DNA from: Anaerolineae bacterium
GTDB lineage: Bacteria > Chloroflexota > Anaerolineae > 4572-78 > J111
Assembly (NCBI GenBank): GCA_023382535.1
Contig: JAHDWA010000040.1
Span: forward strand, 34,053 to 98,052
Direction of reading: 5' to 3'
Length of the DNA stretch: 64,000 nt
Shown: in pieces, positions 36,242 to 44,736 of the stretch
Position numbering within the stretch: the stretch's first letter is position 1
Layout of the letters: the number at the start of each line of letters is the position of its first letter
The notes under the pieces: generated by a model
The model's database searches: none
Told to the model about the DNA's origin: nothing
What the model saw: only the letters and a program-made list of their open reading frames with translations
Translations under genes and position numbers: made by a program

Positions 36242-36270
36242 ATTTTAATCTAGCCTAACTTGTCTCGCAA
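36242..36270 (-). promoter_or_regulatory. Sigma70-type promoter of the carbamoyltransferase operon, duplicated
   Basis: On the minus strand TTGCGA (36270-36265), a 17-base spacer, TAAAAT (36247-36242). Including the spacer, it differs by only two bases from 41640-41668. The predicted start is near 36235, 23 bases before the ATG at 36212. Confidence 0.65.
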
Positions 36271-36277
36271 ATCCCCT

Positions 36278-38602
36278 CTAATTGGAAACCGTTGTCACAA
36301 AAGGAAGGCGGCCGAGCAGGTAATCAGCCACAATTTTGGCGACCTGGGCCGCCCCGTTTTCGTTAAAATGTAAGTCATCATAGAAAACAGTGGTGTCTTT
36401 AGGCAGCGCCGGGGCCAGGTCAAGACATTCAACCTGGCGCTGTCGGCAGATCTCCAGCAGTTTCTGATTATACTTAGCCATCCCCTCGGCCATCGCCTCA
36501 ACCGAGTAGTAAAATTTACGGCCTGAACTCCAGCCAAACCAGAGTAAATCTTTCTCCGCCGGGGTTAAGTCTGGGCGGTACATACTGGGCTGGGTGAGTA
36601 AAATCAGGCGAACCCGATGGGCCTGGGCCAAATCAATGATCGTGTTCAGGTTGCTGCTGTACTCACCCAGGCCCGAGGTCAAATCCGGCAATGCCTCTTG
36701 AAGCGGCGCATTCTTGCGCTCTTTGCGCCGATTGTTATAAATTTTGCCGACATCGTCCTCTACCTCGATGGCTGCGGTTGTGTTTAATTCGGTTTGTGAC
36801 TGCCGTAGGGTAGCTAGCAGACGCCCAATAGCGGTCCGTCTGTAATAGGGTATGTTCGGGTCGTACTGAGGCAGCACCCGAAAAGCATCCCGCATCACCT
36901 GGGAGAGGATGCCCGGCTGAGCTAAATAATCGGGGCTGTAGCCATCCCCGCGAGCCAGCCTTAAATTTAAATCGTTGCCGCCGACGAGCAGAACAGCCGT
37001 GTCAATATGGGGATACTGCGCCAGCAGGTGGCGGAACTGCAAAACGTGTTCGCGGCTGGTGTTGCCGCTTTTGCCGACATTGCCTACCCAGACCGAAAGG
37101 TGCTTATCGTTCCGGTTCAAGCGGTCTTGGATAAGCTGAGGCCAGGCTTCACTTTGGTCCAGGTAGAGACACTCGGCGGTGCTGCCGCCAAAAACCAGAA
37201 TGCGGTAATCGTCATCCGGCGAAAACTCGCTTGCTCTCATTCCTTCGGAATTGGTAATGAAATGAGACTCGCCGCTTATGCCGGGCATGGTTCCGGGATA
37301 GGGGTTGAAAACGGAGTGAATGTTTGGATGCCGGACATAGTACTTGTCAGCCGGAGGCAGGTAGAACCTCAAAGCACCTTCAGCCAATCCCAGGGTGAGA
37401 AGCAGACTACACGCCGCGAGATTAAGGTTAGCCAGGGGGCCGGGTTGAAGCCAGCGGGCCAGGCCGCCCAGGACTAGCCCACCCCCAATAGCGCCATATA
37501 AGACAATTAACCCATTTTCCAGCCAGGGCATGACGGTTACCCAAGCCAAAGGGATGGAAACCGGGTTAACCAAAGTAATTCGGGGCGACTTGTCGGAGCT
37601 GCTTGGCGTAAACTTAACCCCTTCCTCAACTAACGCCGCACTGCCGGTGTCTACCCGGAACAGGTTAAGCAGTTTCTCGCCGCTAAACTCCTCCCCTTGA
37701 TAGCCGGGTATTCCCCTCAGGTTGATTTTCTTAATAACCGCGGCAAAATTGCCCCCCGGGTCGGGCTGGATAGACAGACCTATTTCTTTAGCCAGGAAAG
37801 CCCGCAGCGGTAAGTCGGCCCGCCAGACCACCGGCGCGCCAGCCGGCAGGGTAATCCCCTTGAAGCCCAGGGCCGGCGTGTACAGGTCAAAAATCTGTTC
37901 AAAGCCATTCCAGCGGATCATGACCTGGCCGGCCTGATGGTGTTCGGCAAACGCCAGGGTGAGCGGACCGGCGGCTGGTCCTGTCCAGCGCAGCGTGGCG
38001 GGCTGGCTTTGCTGCGAGATCCAGACCGGCTGGTTTTGGTAAGCGCCCCAACTGATCTCCCGCTGATCCCAGCCCGCATCGGCCTGAAACTCGGCAGGAG
38101 AAATAGCCCTGCCGTCGGGCCAGGTGGCCTTGACTAACAAAACTTCATTGGCGGTTGGATCCTGACCCTGGGCCACAACTTCCAGCGAGGCCGGCATGGC
38201 CGTCCCTACCGGTAAATTAAAAGGGACGTGCCAATCCTGGTCGTTACTCGTCCAGGTTGCCGCAAAAATATCCGGCGACCAGGTATTTTCAGCGTAGAGT
38301 TCCAGCGTTACCCTGGACAGCCCCTCGGGCGTCGTCAGCAGCCAAGCGGTTAGACTGCCCAGGATAACGCCGAGGCCGGTAGTCAGCCAGTGCTGGCGCG
38401 AAAAGCGATTTTGAGCGTAGTGGAATATCCTGAGGATGGCTAACCAACACAGGGCGAGACCGGCCGATAAACTGAACCAGGCCACTAGCCAAACGGCTAA
38501 ACTCAACGACTGGGTGGAAACGAAAACAGCTAAAGCGCGCCAGGCCGACAGCGTTGAGACGAGCAAAATCGCCAGGATAACGACGAACTTTTTTGGGGTC
38601 AC
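36278..38602 (-). CDS. SGNH hydrolase-fold protein with membrane helices and an extracellular beta-rich domain (paralogue)
   Basis: A 774-residue protein with the same plan as 27370-29751: N-terminal helices, beta-rich region (VTLELYAENTWSPDIFAA, VKATWPDGRAISPAEF), two middle helices, then the SGNH domain. Catalytic blocks are FGGSTAECLYLDQSEAWP (Ser), VGNVGKSGNTS, LLVGGNDLN, and the Asp/His pair in DDLHFNENG (Asp742, His745). The SGNH part and the QNQPVW segment are strongly conserved between the two. It ends the three-gene unit GT-C, GT2, SGNH and starts six bases after the GT2 stop. Likely acts on the outer face of the membrane. Confidence 0.85.
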   Translation of the reverse strand: MTPKKFVVILAILLVSTLSAWRALAVFVSTQSLSLAVWLVAWFSLSAGLALCWLAILRIFHYAQNRFSRQHWLTTGLGVILGSLTAWLLTTPEGLSRVTLELYAENTWSPDIFAATWTSNDQDWHVPFNLPVGTAMPASLEVVAQGQDPTANEVLLVKATWPDGRAISPAEFQADAGWDQREISWGAYQNQPVWISQQSQPATLRWTGPAAGPLTLAFAEHHQAGQVMIRWNGFEQIFDLYTPALGFKGITLPAGAPVVWRADLPLRAFLAKEIGLSIQPDPGGNFAAVIKKINLRGIPGYQGEEFSGEKLLNLFRVDTGSAALVEEGVKFTPSSSDKSPRITLVNPVSIPLAWVTVMPWLENGLIVLYGAIGGGLVLGGLARWLQPGPLANLNLAACSLLLTLGLAEGALRFYLPPADKYYVRHPNIHSVFNPYPGTMPGISGESHFITNSEGMRASEFSPDDDYRILVFGGSTAECLYLDQSEAWPQLIQDRLNRNDKHLSVWVGNVGKSGNTSREHVLQFRHLLAQYPHIDTAVLLVGGNDLNLRLARGDGYSPDYLAQPGILSQVMRDAFRVLPQYDPNIPYYRRTAIGRLLATLRQSQTELNTTAAIEVEDDVGKIYNNRRKERKNAPLQEALPDLTSGLGEYSSNLNTIIDLAQAHRVRLILLTQPSMYRPDLTPAEKDLLWFGWSSGRKFYYSVEAMAEGMAKYNQKLLEICRQRQVECLDLAPALPKDTTVFYDDLHFNENGAAQVAKIVADYLLGRLPFVTTVSN

Positions 38603-38608
38603 GGCAGT

Positions 38609-39403
38609 TTAGGTAAACCTGTATTTCAACAGGGTGTAAATGGCCTCGATGCCATCACGCCAGGAGATTTTTTTGCCCTCCTGGGTGGTACGGGGATTAT
38701 AGGCAATCGGTACTTCGTGGATGGTATAGCCAGCCTTCAAAATCTGGGCGGTGATTTCCGGCTCAATATCAAAACCGACACAGCGCAGACGAAGATTCTT
38801 GATCACTTCGGCCTTGAAGACTTTATAGGCTGTTTCCATATCGGTCAGGTGCCCCCCGTAAAGGAAGTTGGTCAGGCTGGTGAGAAAACGATTCGCCAGT
38901 CGTGTCTTTACAGAAATGTTTTTATTCCGTCCCTTGAACCGCGATCCGTAAACCACGTCAGCCTGCCCGCTCAGGATGGGCTGGAGTAAGTGGGTGTACT
39001 CAGCCGGGTCAAGCTCCAGGTCGGCATCCTGGATAATGACCACATCGCCGCTGGCATATTTGAAGCCAAAGCGGATGGCCGCCCCTTTGCCCAGGTTGAT
39101 GGCCGAAGCGTGGACTTTGATCAACTCGCTGTGAGCCAGCCGCTCCCGCTCGATGATTTCGGCGCTGCCGTCCGTGGAGCCGTCATCGGAAATGATGATT
39201 TCTTTCTTAAGTGGGTCCAGGTCAACGGCCAGAACCCGCTCAATCACCTCTTTAATGGTGGACTGCTCGTTATAAACAGGAATTACCACCGAGAGCTTGC
39301 CATAAGAGGCGGCGGTTGAATTCACTGGATTTGGCAACACATTAATCCCCGGCGGAAGCAGGTCAACTTCATCTGGATTTAAATCTACTTGTTTAACAGT
39401 CAT
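38609..39403 (-). CDS. GT2 polyprenyl-phosphate sugar synthase (DPM1-like, without C-terminal helices)
   Basis: A 264-residue GT-A enzyme with a 36-residue N-terminal extension. VVIPVYNEQ begins the core, DDGSTDGS (73-80) binds the nucleotide and QDADLELDP (125-133) carries the DxD. YGSRFKGR and ETAYKVF are typical of dolichol-phosphate mannose synthase-like proteins. It lacks the two membrane helices of the GT2 at 7369-8340, so the two probably differ in sugar or in membrane attachment. Its ATG overlaps the stop of the upstream GT-C as ATGA, suggesting that this synthase supplies that enzyme's donor. Confidence 0.92.
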   Translation of the reverse strand: MTVKQVDLNPDEVDLLPPGINVLPNPVNSTAASYGKLSVVIPVYNEQSTIKEVIERVLAVDLDPLKKEIIISDDGSTDGSAEIIERERLAHSELIKVHASAINLGKGAAIRFGFKYASGDVVIIQDADLELDPAEYTHLLQPILSGQADVVYGSRFKGRNKNISVKTRLANRFLTSLTNFLYGGHLTDMETAYKVFKAEVIKNLRLRCVGFDIEPEITAQILKAGYTIHEVPIAYNPRTTQEGKKISWRDGIEAIYTLLKYRFT

Positions 39404-41610
39404 TGATTAGATTGGTTTGAGATGATAATTCGGGTCAATTCAACGGCATTCTCGCCGGTCGTATCATTCTTCACCGGCAGACGGGCCAGGGTTTGAGGGT
39501 CGTATAGGCCAGCTAACAAACGATACTGCCCGGCCGGTAACTGGGACGGCAGCAGCAGTTGGCGTTGGTCGTTCAGTGTATCGCCCACCCACCAATGCGA
39601 GGGGGGGGGAGATGGCGTAAAATCAACCTGAGCAACGGTTTGATTCGCCTCATTGCGCAGGTGGAGAAACGTGGCGTAGTTGGTAGAGATCGGCGCTAAC
39701 ACGTGCCAAAAGAGAGTGAGCTGCAACGGCTGGCCAGGGAAGGGTTGTTCCGGGGTAAGGGAGTATCCCTGTAAGAGCACCTGGTTCCCCAGCTCGACGC
39801 TGAGGGAATGGGCGGGGGTAAGGACGAGGGGCGGCTCAGCCAGATGCTGCCTGACCTGGGCTACCTGCTCTTTGGCCGTTGCCCGAGCCGGTATGACCTG
39901 TTCCGCTTGAGCCAAGCTGGTCGCCGCGGCGGAAGTCTGCCCGGAGAGGGCCTGGAGGTCGGCCAGGCGGATTAACAGTGCAAACCGAGTGTTGGGGTCC
40001 TGAACCATAGCCTGGGTTTTGTTCAGAGCCTGGCTTAGGGCAGCCGCCGCATTCTCAGCCGTGAAGGGGCCGAGGACCAACGTCCGACCCAGCCGCTCAA
40101 AAGCGGTAATTGAGTCGTCCCCCTCCACGCCAAGCGACCCCGGTACCCCCCACAGGACCACCCAAACCCTGGGATTACGGTCCAGCAGGATCGGGTTTTC
40201 AGTAAAAGCCCGGCGTGAGGCGATGGTGTAGAGGTTATAAATGGGGTAGATAAACTGCCTCTGCTGCTCCAGGCGATAGGTTAGATTGCGCGTGCAGGTA
40301 TCGGTGCCGGGCAGGTCATCGGCTTCCCACCCGTGCTGAAATGGCTCACACACAATCAGATCCCTGGCATCAGCCTGTCCGGCTAAAAAGTTTGACACAG
40401 CCTGCCAATTCCCGTAAGTGGCTCCATTCAGGTAAGTGGTGATGGAGATGAATGAAATAAGCAGAATCACGACCAGGCTGACGCCTAAAAAACTTTTTTC
40501 GATGGCCGGGTTGATCCGCCTGACTCCCTGCCGCAGCGCCTGCCAGCCCACCCCGGCCAGAATCATAAAAGCCGGCAGCATATAAACAATATAACGCTCG
40601 CGGACGTAGAACCAGGGAATCAGGATCTGGCTGATTGTGGCTAACAGAATGGGCAAGACGAGCCAACCGGCCAAAAGACCGGCCACCTCCGGCTTGACTC
40701 GGATCAGGTGAATGAGGCCCACGCCAATCAAAAGCAGGAACAACAACCAGCTCCAGGGCCAAACCGAGCCGCTGTATTCTTCAAATACGGCCAAATAAGG
40801 GGCGAGAGTCCCCCACAACGAAGCCTCTGAAACCACAAAATGGGAATCATCGGCCACAAAGTTATGAAAGAACTGCGGCAAAATCGGGGCGAAGAGCAAA
40901 ACGGCGACCAGCATGCTGCCCAATCCACCCAACAAAGGCGGCAAAAGCTGCTGCTGAAAAAACTCCCCGGTTGACCGGGGTCGCTGGCGCCAGGCCCTCA
41001 GTAGCAGCCAGACGGCCACCACAATTCCCTGAGTTGCCAGCAGGGTGGTGGTGAACAACTGATTGTAAATGGACAGACCCGAAATCAGGGCAAAAACCAG
41101 CCAGTCGCGCCAGCGAGCGCGGGGCGTAATCGGGTGGGCGCCCATCCCGCGCCACAGAAAATAGGTCGAGGCGACCGCAAAAAAAATCATCGCCGAGTAG
41201 CCCCGGATTCGATGCGAAAACAGCATATGATAGCCGGAGAAAGTAAACAGCAGCGTGGCCGCCAGAGCGTAATTCTGCCCCAGCATTTTCTGAACGGCCT
41301 TATAAGCGACCGCCAGCGTCAACACGGCAAAGACTACGGCCTGCCAGCGCAGGATGAATACCTGCCCGCCCACCTGATTTGACAACCAGATGAAAATATT
41401 GGCAAAAGCGTGTTCGGGAAAGCCGTGCATGGTGGTAATGGTCAGCAGTTCCCCGAAGCTGACCGGCAGAAATTTGTCAATCACATTGCGTTCGTCGGGG
41501 CTGACGCTAATATCATTGAGGAAACTGATCCGAATGGCAAAGCCAACCAGAATCAGGCCAAAGACGGCGTATTTTTTCAAGGAAGACATTTTGTTAATAC
41601 TCGAAGGCAT
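39400..41610 (-). CDS. GT-C glycosyltransferase with TPR-like linker and one beta-sandwich module
   Basis: A 736-residue protein. It has the acidic pair in VSPDERNVID (Asp39-Glu40), GFPEHAFANIF in the first external loop, and SHRIRGYSAMIFFAVASTYF after the third helix, the last matching the gene at 21704. The membrane core ends near residue 400. An external domain follows, with a helical TPR-like pair (LADLQALSGQTSAAATSLAQ). The final beta-sandwich module has LQGYSLTPEQPFPG, LFWHVLAPI and AGLYDPQTLARLPV. An alternative ATG lies seven codons later (41589). The promoter at 41640-41668 gives a leader of about 23 bases and no ribosome site is seen. Confidence 0.87.
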   Translation of the reverse strand: MPSSINKMSSLKKYAVFGLILVGFAIRISFLNDISVSPDERNVIDKFLPVSFGELLTITTMHGFPEHAFANIFIWLSNQVGGQVFILRWQAVVFAVLTLAVAYKAVQKMLGQNYALAATLLFTFSGYHMLFSHRIRGYSAMIFFAVASTYFLWRGMGAHPITPRARWRDWLVFALISGLSIYNQLFTTTLLATQGIVVAVWLLLRAWRQRPRSTGEFFQQQLLPPLLGGLGSMLVAVLLFAPILPQFFHNFVADDSHFVVSEASLWGTLAPYLAVFEEYSGSVWPWSWLLFLLLIGVGLIHLIRVKPEVAGLLAGWLVLPILLATISQILIPWFYVRERYIVYMLPAFMILAGVGWQALRQGVRRINPAIEKSFLGVSLVVILLISFISITTYLNGATYGNWQAVSNFLAGQADARDLIVCEPFQHGWEADDLPGTDTCTRNLTYRLEQQRQFIYPIYNLYTIASRRAFTENPILLDRNPRVWVVLWGVPGSLGVEGDDSITAFERLGRTLVLGPFTAENAAAALSQALNKTQAMVQDPNTRFALLIRLADLQALSGQTSAAATSLAQAEQVIPARATAKEQVAQVRQHLAEPPLVLTPAHSLSVELGNQVLLQGYSLTPEQPFPGQPLQLTLFWHVLAPISTNYATFLHLRNEANQTVAQVDFTPSPPPSHWWVGDTLNDQRQLLLPSQLPAGQYRLLAGLYDPQTLARLPVKNDTTGENAVELTRIIISNQSNQ

Positions 41611-41639
41611 ACTTTACCAAATTACCAAAACGGTGACTT

Positions 41640-41668
41640 ATTTTAATCTAGCCCAACTTGCCTCGCAA
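41640..41668 (-). promoter_or_regulatory. Sigma70-type promoter of the GT-C/GT2/SGNH operon, duplicated
   Basis: TTGCGA (41668-41663), a 17-base spacer, TAAAAT (41645-41640) on the minus strand. Spacer and flanks match 36242-36270 over about 37 bases with two differences. Confidence 0.65.
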
Positions 41669-41700
41669 ATCCCTTTACGGCTGCAAAACCGGCGGCCTGT

Positions 41701-44700
41701 TTAGCGAATTTCAACCTGGCCCAGCGTCATATAATCATCTCCGCTGGTCAGGAGCGGGCGCACGCCGGTTTCAGCCGAATAGAGACCCGCCAGCAGGCGA
41801 TAGCGTCCCTCCGGCGCGTCGCCGGGGATGGGCAGTGTATGGTTGTCTTCAATGATCACCCCCGGTCGCCACCAGGGAGTGGGATAGGCGCCGGCCCGCG
41901 GCAGGGCATCATGTTGGGCAATGATCTGGCCCGATTCGGTCAACAGGTGCACAAAAACCACAAAATTCTCGGCTATGGTCTGGTTGGCTTGCCAGAAAAG
42001 GTTGACCGTTAGATTTTCGCCGGGCCGCACCGGCTGCGGGGCAAGGGTATATCCTTTCAAGGCAACTCCATTCTGCCAGGCGCCGGTGATCGGAGTAGCT
42101 GCGGCCAGGGAGGGCCACTGTTCAGGCGGGAGGGTAAAGCGGGTCACCATCGGGCCAAGTTCCTCCCCGGCGGTATCGGTTGAACGCAGGCTGATGTCGC
42201 TGCTGTTTTTCAGGGTCACTTCAACCTGTGCCGCGAGGGGACGCTCCAATTCGGCGGTCAACTCGAATTGATGTTCGGTAGCGATTACTTCACCCGCCAG
42301 CCATTTGTCTGCGGGCAGCTCGGCATCAACCCGTCCCAAATTGAGGCTGCGGCTGTCGGCCAACTGCACGGTCAGCCGCAGCGGTTCCAAGCCTTTTTTG
42401 ACCGGCTGCCAATAGAGGGTCAGCGTGACCGGCTGGCCGGGTGCTGGTGCAGCCGGTTCAAGGCGGTAAGCTACGAGTTTAAGCTGATTATTGTAGAGGC
42501 GGTCCAGCCCTTGAGCCTCGCCGGGCACATTTTGCCGGGCGATGGCCACCAAACGTTCGGCTTCGGGTGTATCCTTGATTGTCCCGCCCGGCAAGATTTG
42601 GGCCGCATAGTGACCCTGGGGAAAACGAAAAGATTCCACCGGGGATGAAGAGTTAGAGGTGGTCAGCCCAAACTCAACGGTGTAGAAACCCGGCGCTAAG
42701 CCCTCTACTGCTGGGGAGCAGAGACTTTCGACATAGGCGCCGGTCGTTTGAGCCTGGGTCAGAAAAGCGGCATCAGGCCGGCATACCACCCAATCACCGC
42801 CAGCCGCCTGGCCCACCAGTCGGGCCGCTAGCTGCCGCCCGGCCGGGAGACCCAGATTTTCCCACAGCAAGCGGAGAGAGGGCTGGCTGGCCGGCTCACT
42901 CGTGTTACGATTAACTGGTTCGTCACTTTTTTCCGCCTCCCAGCTATATCCCAGCAAGGCTGCCTGGCCGGGAAAGACGCTTACCTGGGGGTCGGCGGGG
43001 GTGGTAAAAGGAATAGGGTAAATCCAGGCGTAATCAATGCCGGCGATGGTCACAATTTTTTCCGGGGTGCGGGCCTGGAAGTAATCAATAAAGCCGGGGC
43101 TGGGTTCCTGCCGGCGCTGCACCTGCTGGATGTAGAGCACCACATAATCGGCCTGGGTCCAGCGGCCATCCGGCAAAAGCGAGATTTGCTCTCCTTTGAA
43201 GCCCAGCATGTTATGGGTAAAACGTGAAGCGACCACCAGATCACGACTGCCGGGTTTAGCCGCCAGATAGGCCCCAACCTGGTCCATACCCTCTCCCCAG
43301 CCAATGCGCATCGTGCGCACAGCCGTCGCGCCGTCGCCCAACAGAGGGTTGAAATAAGAGTAGTAATAGGGGTGGTGTGGCAGAATAGTTGCCAGTTGGA
43401 CAATAAGCAGACCCCCCGACAAGACCCAGCCGAGGTAAGGAGTCAGGAGTAAGGACGCGAAGCGGGAAGTAGGGAGAGTGGGCCGGTTTTCAAACCGTTT
43501 TTTTAGCCATTCCCATAGAGAGACCAGCCCCATCCCGGCCAGAATGTCTATACTGAGAAAGATGGGCATTAAGTAGCGATCCTGCTTATGGCTGCCGGCG
43601 GTCATGGCTAACGAATAAACAAAAACGTAGATAATGAGGGTAAGGCCGGCTTTGCGGGTAAAAGCGCGAGAAGTTGGATAAAGGAACAGGCCGAGCAGCG
43701 CCAGGGGCGTGAGGCGCATCAGAAAAACAAAGGGATAAAATATAAAACCGGGGTCGGCGTCGGCGTAGGTTTGGCCCATAAAGAACAGGTTGACCCCTTC
43801 TGCGCCGACCTTGCGGGTGGTGTAATTGTACACCAGGGTCAGCGTTTCCAGGGGGATAACCCACATCGCCGGCCAGAGAAGAAACCAGGTCAGGCTGGCT
43901 GCTCCGGCCCAAAGCAGGCCAAACTTAAGCAGGGAGAAAAAAATAGAAAGTAAAGAGTACGCTTTTCCTTCTTCAGAGGCTCTGCTGGCATAAATAAAAA
44001 GGCCAATCAGCGCTACCGCCGGCAGAATGGTCAACGCCTGAATTTTGGTCAGAAAACTTAGCCCGCCCAGAATACCGGAGATAATAACATAGCGCCAGCG
44101 GGGTTGGCGATAATAGAAAATGAGAGCCAGGATGGAAAGGGTAATCAGGCCGGTGATGACCGCTTCGGCCCGGTTGACCCGCGAGTCGCTCAGGTAGAAA
44201 GGGTCAAGGGCAATCAGCAGCGCGCTAACCAGCCCAATCCGCCGGCCAAACAGCCGCCAGACTGCCCCAACAATCCCCAGAGCCAGCATAATATTCAACA
44301 GAACAAGCGGCAGGCGCTGCTGATACAAAAAAGCAGGGCGCTCCCATTCATGGAGAATCAGGTAAAGGCCGGGTTCACCGATCCACTGCCCGGCGGCCAC
44401 AGAGCGCCGGGCGGCTTCCAGCAAAATCCAAATAGTTTCGGCCCAAACCGGCACAATACCGGGATAACCATCGCCAATAAGCGTTCCCGCCAGGTCACCC
44501 CGGCTGAGAGCATAGACAAAATCTTCGGCCCAGCGCCAGCGGTCAGCTTCGTCTACAATCAGGTACTGGTTCAGCGCGGTCAGCCGGGGCAGAGCCACCA
44601 GGAGAAACAGGCCAATCAGGCTCAGTAGGTTTTGCCAGTTTTCCACCTGAAGAAACGATGAGAAAGTTTTGGGACGCCCATCGGAGGGGCGCGGATTTTT

Positions 44701-44718
44701 GATCGGCAGAGTCGTCAA
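41701..44718 (-). CDS. GT-C glycosyltransferase, WPAxW subfamily, three C-terminal beta-sandwich modules
   Basis: A 1005-residue protein, the longest complete gene product in the window. It has the acidic pair in LIVDEADRW (Asp56-Glu57), GDGYPGIVPVW, DPFYLSDSRVNRAEAV, WPAMWVIP, FFMGQTYADADPGFIFYPF, HPYYYSYFNPLLGD and GWGEGMDQVGAYLAAKP. GIDYAWIYPIP ends the proximal domain. The modules are marked by LLGYSWEAEK/LLWENLG, LVAYRLEPAAP/LYWQPVK and LKGYTLAPQPV/LFWQANQ. The middle one has a shortened end. A heptamer array (43435-43476) codes for the linker before YYYSYF. The start lies 18 bases after the upstream GT-C stop. Confidence 0.9.
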   Translation of the reverse strand: MTTLPIKNPRPSDGRPKTFSSFLQVENWQNLLSLIGLFLLVALPRLTALNQYLIVDEADRWRWAEDFVYALSRGDLAGTLIGDGYPGIVPVWAETIWILLEAARRSVAAGQWIGEPGLYLILHEWERPAFLYQQRLPLVLLNIMLALGIVGAVWRLFGRRIGLVSALLIALDPFYLSDSRVNRAEAVITGLITLSILALIFYYRQPRWRYVIISGILGGLSFLTKIQALTILPAVALIGLFIYASRASEEGKAYSLLSIFFSLLKFGLLWAGAASLTWFLLWPAMWVIPLETLTLVYNYTTRKVGAEGVNLFFMGQTYADADPGFIFYPFVFLMRLTPLALLGLFLYPTSRAFTRKAGLTLIIYVFVYSLAMTAGSHKQDRYLMPIFLSIDILAGMGLVSLWEWLKKRFENRPTLPTSRFASLLLTPYLGWVLSGGLLIVQLATILPHHPYYYSYFNPLLGDGATAVRTMRIGWGEGMDQVGAYLAAKPGSRDLVVASRFTHNMLGFKGEQISLLPDGRWTQADYVVLYIQQVQRRQEPSPGFIDYFQARTPEKIVTIAGIDYAWIYPIPFTTPADPQVSVFPGQAALLGYSWEAEKSDEPVNRNTSEPASQPSLRLLWENLGLPAGRQLAARLVGQAAGGDWVVCRPDAAFLTQAQTTGAYVESLCSPAVEGLAPGFYTVEFGLTTSNSSSPVESFRFPQGHYAAQILPGGTIKDTPEAERLVAIARQNVPGEAQGLDRLYNNQLKLVAYRLEPAAPAPGQPVTLTLYWQPVKKGLEPLRLTVQLADSRSLNLGRVDAELPADKWLAGEVIATEHQFELTAELERPLAAQVEVTLKNSSDISLRSTDTAGEELGPMVTRFTLPPEQWPSLAAATPITGAWQNGVALKGYTLAPQPVRPGENLTVNLFWQANQTIAENFVVFVHLLTESGQIIAQHDALPRAGAYPTPWWRPGVIIEDNHTLPIPGDAPEGRYRLLAGLYSAETGVRPLLTSGDDYMTLGQVEIR
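43435..43476. repeat. Heptamer tandem array (gtaagga family) in a GT-C gene
   Basis: Units gtaagga, gtcagga, gtaagga, cgcgaag, cgggaag, tagggag at period 7, degenerate in the middle. They code for LPTSRFASLLLTPY just before the last membrane helix of the core. Confidence 0.65.
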
Positions 44719-44736
44719 CTTAGAATCTCATATCGG

